Source of the DNA: Cylindrodendrum hubeiense
Lineage: Eukaryota > Ascomycota > Sordariomycetes > Hypocreales > Nectriaceae
DNA length: 64,000 nucleotides
Reading direction: 5' to 3'
Assembly: GCA_014621425.1 (NCBI GenBank)
Contig: JAANBB010000170.1
Span: forward strand, 1 to 64,000
Shown here: positions 59,250 to 64,000 of the stretch, piece after piece
How positions within the stretch are numbered: the first letter of the stretch is position 1
Layout: every line of letters starts with the position of its first letter
Notes under the pieces: model-generated
The model's input: only the letters and a program-made list of their open reading frames with translations
The model's database searches: none
What the model was told of the DNA's origin: nothing
Position numbers and translations under genes: made by a program

Positions 59250-60512
59250 TCAATCGTGCCAGATGGCGTTCATGCCAAAACCAGGCTCAGGCACGCGGAC
59301 CCTCGCCACGCGTGCCAGGACTCGTCCTTCCAGCGGTAAATCTCCAACCATCCCTCCTGGTCATCGGTGATGGCCACCCACTCGTCTGTCCAGGGTGACG
59401 GCGAGACGGCGTTGCTGTGGCCGCCGCTGGTGGGGGTGGGGTTGAGCAGGATCTGGCGCTCCACAGCACCCTCCTCGCTGAGGGCAAAGGCGGCGATGTA
59501 GCCCGTGAGGTCGAACTTGTTTGCACGCGATGAAGCAAACAAGTAGCGGCCTGAAGAGGACAGAGTGCACACGTCGGCGCGGTACTGCGTCCAGCGGTCG
59601 CTCTCAGGGATTCCCGGCGGGATGAGCGGCCAGTGGCGGCGGGTGTAGATGGGCATGTGCGTTTCCTGGTCGATGACGTACTCGCGGATTTGGTTGCCCT
59701 TTTCCATCAACGCATACAGATAATGGCCGGATGGATGCAGCGCGACCCAACGGGGATGGTCACGCTTTTCGGGGCATTCGACAGAGCCGACGAGGTCGAG
59801 GGCCGGGTCTGTGGCCGAGCGGCGGCGGTGGACCCAGATCTTGTTGGCGCGCAGGTCGGCCGAGTACAGGTATGTCTCTGAGGGGTCGAAGACCATGCCG
59901 TGGATGCCTGAGTTGGGCTGGTACTCGTAGTTCTGGACGTTCTCGAGCAGCGCGCCCGTGGCCGGGTCGGTGGTAAAGACGGCGCCGTGGCCGGCGTGGT
60001 CGTAGAAGGGGTTGCAGTAGACGGCGTAGGGGGGCTTCTGAGCGGCGAGGAGGAAGATGGCGCGGGTGTTGGTGGTGGAGAGAGAGGCATTGGCTGCGCG
60101 TGCAATGTTAGAGCCTTGATATGAGCCTGTATAGGAGTTTGGACTTACGGTTGTGCTGCATCGGGTGAGAGGCCTGGTGGGTGATGGTGGTGGGCGACTC
60201 AACAGCGAAGCTGGACCACTTCTTCATGGCCGCGCCATAGATGGTCTTCTTGGTGTGCTATTTGAGAGCAAGTCAGCGGCTTCGTTCAATTGGAGTCTCG
60301 ATGCTTGGTTTGGATCCGGGGCTCAATCCAAGCCAATTGAGTGAGTGGGTAGGAGTGAGACAAACATTAAACGTCATCCACGAGATGGGTTCATCCTCGG
60401 CAATCGGGGTGCGCTTGACGAGCTTCAAAGTCAACGCTTCATCGTCAAAGGCGAAAGTGAAGATGGCACCTGGAGGCGTCCAGGTGCCGACCATGAGATG
60501 GTGAACAGGCAT
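59250..60512 (-). CDS. Carboxy-cis,cis-muconate cyclase, frameshifted near the end
   Basis: Three exons on the minus strand: 60512-60366, 60257-60149 and 60093 down to the end; introns 108 and 55 bp. The protein is a seven-bladed propeller of the lactonase/3-carboxy-muconate cyclase family, which closes 3-carboxy-cis,cis-muconate to a lactone in the fungal protocatechuate branch of aromatic breakdown. Family blocks are HHLMVGTWTPPGAIFTFAFD, WMTFNHTKKTIYGAAMKKWS, NTRAIFLLAAQKPPYAVYCN, GIHGMVFDPSETYLYSADL and TPTSGGHSNAVSPSPWTDEW. As written, the frame ends at 59270 (359 aa) after an abnormal tail. Near 59305-59315 one base seems missing: the next frame reads VARVRVPEPGFGMNAIWHD and stops at 59250, as in homologues. 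An in-frame ATG at 60674 would add a 54-residue Ser/Arg-rich leader. Confidence 0.9.
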
Positions 60513-62001
60513 TGCGGTGGGTGAAGTCGAGGAAAAAGATCTCGTCGCGAGAGTCGCAGTCAGAGGAAGAGCAGGAAAGAGAGGGAGCGTGGAAGTGCGC
60601 GTGGAAGTGCGCGACAAAGACAACGGCAACGGCGAGAAGCGAAGCCGATGACGACAGGCGAGATGCCGTATCATATGCCGGGCGTCGGGAAAAGACTAGG
60701 GGCGGTGGGTGCGAATGCAACCACGGTTGAACTAAGAAGCGGCAGCTAGGGGGTGGGCGAGTCGGCTGGTTCAGCCAGGGCGCAGCCAGTCAATATAAGA
60801 GCCAGTCAGTCAGGCCGCCAAGCGATTCTTGGGATTGGCAAATAAAAGGTAGGCAAGATGGCAAGTCTGTAAAAAGACATACCCTGACGATGGCAGAAAT
60901 GACGATGGAGGGGCATTCGTGGGTTAAATATTTATCCCAGTCTGTCAGTGAGCGACTGCCCCGCCACCAGCGCCGCGGGGACGCCGCCGCCGTTCTGGTC
61001 TGGAGGGGAACAAGACTAAGACGAGACCAAGCGCCAGACAAACGAACTAATAGCCTGGGCTATTGGCTTCTGGGTTTTGCTTCCGGGGTATACGTAACTA
61101 AGTGACAGCTTACAAGGCCGTGCCCATGCCGCAGGATCAAAGAGGTGAGGACGACGAGACGGATAGGCTGCATGCGGAGGGGAAGGGAAAGTTAGTGGGG
61201 AAGTGGGGGATGACGAGCGCTGGAGATGCGAGCCTCAGCGAGAGAGCGTGGAGTTTGAGTACCCGCTATGGGGAAAATCCCGGGCGCAGTGTGGGGCAGG
61301 GCCGGGGTGGACCCCTCGGTAGCAGGCGGCGGCATTTGAGAGACAGAGGCACAAAGCACCAATTCTCACGAGATGGAGAATGGGATGAACATTGGCTGCA
61401 CTCCGGAGAGGGTCAGGTTTAGTGCTAATGGGGTTCTTGACATTGCGTGAGACGTTGGTTATCCGGACTCTCTCATAGAGCTTGAGGCCATGGCGTTGGG
61501 GTTGGTGGGCGGCAAGGTTGAGATGCGATGCGGCCGACGAGGCAAGATGCCGCGGGTACATTGCCGATGGATAGCCCAGGGTATGGCAAGGAGTTGGCGA
61601 ACGAAGAAACACCCAAGTACCTCCCTACTATGTAGATACCTTATGTGCGGTACCTGATCGGGGCCTCTGGGGAAATCAGGTACATATCTCCACCTGGATG
61701 ATTTCACGCTCACTCTCTAGAATAAGTCTGCTTTTCACGTCCCTCCCGTCCTGTCTCGATGCCCCCTGTCTGGTTTATCGTAATCTTGTGATTCGTTGGA
61801 TCCCCCAGCCTCTCTGATAAGTAGCCCATTGGTTTCCTCACACAATGGGACTGTCCAAACTCCGAACTGGTACCCGCAGGTATGCAGCCCGTTGATAGGC
61901 AGCATTCCCCACTATTCTCTACCCGCGAGGCTCAGGAAGAGTCAAGTACCCAAAATAGATTCATCTTGAACTGACAAGTCTGCAAATACCACACATTTTC
62001 G
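60513..62001. other. Intergenic region
   Basis: About 1.5 kb between divergent genes. The first 160 bases may code for an N-terminal extension of the cyclase. No other gene or repeat was recognised. Confidence 0.5.
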
Positions 62002-62859
62002 ATGATGGCTCATCAGCAAGCACATCCTTTGTCTTTTATCCAGCCCCTCACAAGGCGTACCATGTCTCAAATCAACACACCTCCACTCAAGAACCTCTGG
62101 GAGCAAGCCCAGAGCAAGCCGAAGTGGGCCGCAACCAAATTCTGGTCGTACGTCTTCAAACAAAATGTCTTCCGTAGTCGCCACTGGGTCGTCGCCTCAT
62201 ATCAGCCGCCAACGGAAGATGATAGCGAACTTCGCCGCCTCGACGTTGTGGTGACAAACATTGACGACAATGGAAGCTCCACAACATTGCTTTTCATGCA
62301 GGCCAAGGGAGCTAATATTGCTCTTGATCGAATCGACGATGTTGAATACCAGGCATTTACCGCTTGCTGTGCCCATCTCTATAACACTGGGAGGCCAGCT
62401 GTCTGGGCAATGACATGCGTTGGCAGCAAGACTAGACTGTGGGCATATAAGTTGAATGATGATTATATGACACCATTCTGGCCTTTAGAAGACGAGCTCT
62501 CAACAAGGAGCAAATATGCCGAATATTCCACTCAAGGGCAGGAGATCCTTCGCAAACTCAATTTTATCAAGGACAATCCTACACCGGATTCAGATGTCTT
62601 TCAGACGCCACCATCAACAAGACCGGCTTTCGCCAGCCTTCCTCCCGGCTGGCACGACAACGAAGTTGCCCTCATCCCTCCTCCTCCTAAACCCTCACAA
62701 GTTTATAGTGGTCCCGGCTCGAGCAGCTCAGTTCAGAAACCGCCGAACGATGCGCCCGGCAGCCGTTTCCAGCTAGAGAGCACAAATCAGGGTCTGATAG
62801 TGGATAATGGCGCTCTCGAGGCTGATGTGGACAAGTATGAGGACAACCGGGGGATGTAA
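62002..62859 (+). CDS. Fungal orphan protein, function unknown
   Basis: A single exon of 285 aa, not recognised. An alternative ATG (MSQINTPPLKNLWEQ) lies 60 bases inside. Residues about 30-180 look like one compact domain: LWEQAQSKPKWAATKFWSYV, SRHWVVASYQPP, LRRLDVVVTNID, TTLLFMQAKGAN and ALDRIDDVEYQAFTACCAHL, then RPAVWAMTCVGSKTRLWAY. The order Asp in a strand (RLDVVV), then a strand ending Q-x-K (FMQAKG), followed by a helix, resembles the core of PD-(D/E)xK nuclease-like folds, but this is a weak match by eye. The C-terminal 90 residues are Pro/Ser-rich and likely disordered. Two 5S rRNA genes follow immediately. Confidence 0.7.
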   Translation: MMAHQQAHPLSFIQPLTRRTMSQINTPPLKNLWEQAQSKPKWAATKFWSYVFKQNVFRSRHWVVASYQPPTEDDSELRRLDVVVTNIDDNGSSTTLLFMQAKGANIALDRIDDVEYQAFTACCAHLYNTGRPAVWAMTCVGSKTRLWAYKLNDDYMTPFWPLEDELSTRSKYAEYSTQGQEILRKLNFIKDNPTPDSDVFQTPPSTRPAFASLPPGWHDNEVALIPPPPKPSQVYSGPGSSSSVQKPPNDAPGSRFQLESTNQGLIVDNGALEADVDKYEDNRGM

Positions 62860-62896
62860 TGGAATCGGTATAGTCTAGATTTTCTGGTCAACTGGT

Positions 62897-63015
62897 ACAT
62901 ACGACCATAGCTCTTAGAAAATACGGGATCCCGTCCGCTCTCCCCTAGTCAAGCTGAGAAGCGGTGGATTAGTACTCGGGTCGGTGACGACCGGGGAATC
63001 CCCACTGTTGTATGT
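62897..63015 (+). rRNA. 5S ribosomal RNA gene, copy 1
   Basis: A 119-base block with the fungal 5S pattern: it opens acatacgaccatag and closes gttgtatgt, which pair as helix I, and it carries the conserved atcccgtccgctc segment. An internal promoter-like block (tagtactcgggtcggtgacg) is present, and a run of T follows at 63017-63022 as an RNA polymerase III stop. In Pezizomycotina 5S genes are dispersed among protein genes, as here. Some stem bases depart from the common sequence, so it may be a minor variant or a partly decayed copy. Confidence 0.85.
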
Positions 63016-63080
63016 CTTTTTTGCCTCTTTCTGAAATTTCAGCTCCTGAGAACTTGATCCTGCTCTTCGCCTCAACCAGC

Positions 63081-63199
63081 ACATACGACCATAGCTCTTA
63101 GAAAATACGGGATCCCGTCCGCTCTCCCCTAGTCAAGCTGAGAAGCGGCGAATTAGTACTCGGGTCGGTGACGACCGGGGAATCCTCGCTGTTGTATGT
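63081..63199 (+). rRNA. 5S ribosomal RNA gene, copy 2
   Basis: A second 119-base copy in the same direction, 65 bases after the first, again followed by a long run of T (from 63199). It differs from copy 1 at four positions, all transitions (C/T or G/A). Helix I ends and the internal promoter block are identical to copy 1. Confidence 0.85.
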
Positions 63200-64000
63200 T
63201 TTTTTTTTGCCATTGCTCTAATTTCTCCTACTTGATTGAGTTCGTTGATTTACATGGAGGATTCTTTTTGGAGGTGGTGGAGGGGTTATGTGATGATAGA
63301 TCTGCATGGTAGCACGTCCGCATGAGATGGACCAATGGGATGTCATGACAACCCACCCTCTGAGCCCAGCCACTGCTGGACAAATAACATGATCTCTATC
63401 GCTCGAGTCTACAAGCCTTTTGAGGCAATCCGGCCGGTTTAGATTACAACGATCAAGTCAAAAGCGGGTAGGCGGACTCTGAGGCTACGAGCCAGGCAAC
63501 ATCCAGAGATGAGGTGGATTTCAAGTCCTGAGCAGCTTTAAATTGCTTGATGGGCATCGTACATGGACTGGCTTAAAGGGTCTACCAGCCGTGACAGCGA
63601 AGTTGTGAGCTAATCTATTGATTCCTTGTATATATGGGCACGGTTCAAATGGGCTACTCGGGACGGTTTGCACCCTAGTTTGACATGCTCCCTAGTTTGA
63701 CATGACATGCACCCTAGTTTGACATAACATGCACCCTAGTTTGACATGACATGCACTCAAGAATGAAATACTCAACGACTATAGGCCAACACCTTCGCTT
63801 AGAGGGGCACGGTGTAATTACCTCCAGCCGACATCTTCACATTCTCTCGGTATCCATTAGGTGACCCCCTCCAATTCGATGTTTCCTTTGACCGCCCGTT
63901 TGGTCGTCAGTTCACCATGGTCTTCATATCAAACTCGGCAGCAGATGTCGTCTCGGTATGCCCTATACGGGATGCACCATCTCGACTTCCAGATTCGATC
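63200..64000. other. Window end, mostly intergenic
   Basis: No certain gene. A 22-bp tandem repeat lies at 63670-63756. At 63917 an ATG in a good context (caccatgg) opens a frame that runs to the window end without a stop (28 codons), which could be the start of a gene cut by the border; no motif supports it yet. Confidence 0.35.
63670..63756 (+). repeat. 22-bp tandem repeat
   Basis: Four copies of a unit like cctagtttgacatgacatgc, spaced 18, 22 and 22 bases. It lies outside genes, about 470 bases after the second 5S gene. Confidence 0.85.

Noticed and set aside
1..64000. CRISPR arrays, insertion sequences, intact transposons
   Set aside because: No spaced direct-repeat array, transposase or reverse-transcriptase motif was seen; the tandem repeats found have no spacers.

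Overview
The window is nuclear DNA from a filamentous ascomycete (Pezizomycotina), most likely a Sordariomycete. The signs are many short GT-AG introns (mostly 45-75 bp), a BiP ending in HDEL, Zn2Cys6 and other fungal-type transcription factors, RTA1, 2EXR and DUF2461 families, a carboxy-cis,cis-muconate cyclase closely resembling the Neurospora enzyme, dispersed 5S rRNA genes and the relic of a NACHT (NLR-type) gene. I cannot name the species. No operons are expected; genes lie on both strands with their own promoters.

Layout. 1-2.8 kb: gene-poor, simple repeats. 2.8-5.8 kb: an RTA1-family membrane protein facing, tail to tail, an Upc2-like zinc-cluster regulator. 6.3-11.6 kb: chaperonin subunit CCT5 and ribosome-rescue GTPase Hbs1 in divergent orientation. 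11.8-16.6 kb: a 2EXR protein, a short-chain dehydrogenase and a divergent regulator-like protein without a zinc cluster. 18.4-25.2 kb: ER chaperone BiP/Kar2 (with a one-base frameshift in this sequence), a charged protein of unknown function and a DUF2461 protein. 25.5-30.7 kb: a secreted endonuclease/exonuclease/phosphatase-fold nuclease and a seven-exon NMN adenylyltransferase. 30.7-37.4 kb: gene-poor and decayed, with the remains of a NACHT gene and at least one other broken gene. 37.5-42.2 kb: a PNPOx/ferredoxin-reductase fusion and a Kch1-type potassium transporter with a repeat-rich tail. 44.8-50.1 kb: a probable pseudokinase with a cysteine-rich insert, a roadblock-like small protein and a Ser/Pro-rich protein. 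51.5-60.5 kb: glyoxalase I, phosphoglycerate dehydrogenase, a CNNM/Mam3-type protein and carboxy-cis,cis-muconate cyclase (also frameshifted near its end). 62-64 kb: a fungal orphan protein, two tandem 5S rRNA genes and a 22-bp tandem repeat.

Most genes are housekeeping: protein folding (CCT5, BiP), translation rescue (Hbs1), NAD synthesis, serine synthesis, methylglyoxal detoxification and ion homeostasis (Kch1-like, Mam3-like). I found no gene cluster that clearly forms one new system. The most unusual items are the cysteine-rich pseudokinase, the decayed NACHT region, the 18-nt micro-exon of CCT5, the tandem repeats in the Kch1 tail and in a nuclease intron, and the paired 5S genes that differ only by transitions. 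Two single-base frameshifts in conserved genes and several runs of N show that the assembly is imperfect, so broken frames need care. Exon borders given here were placed by eye from splice motifs, reading frame and family conservation.
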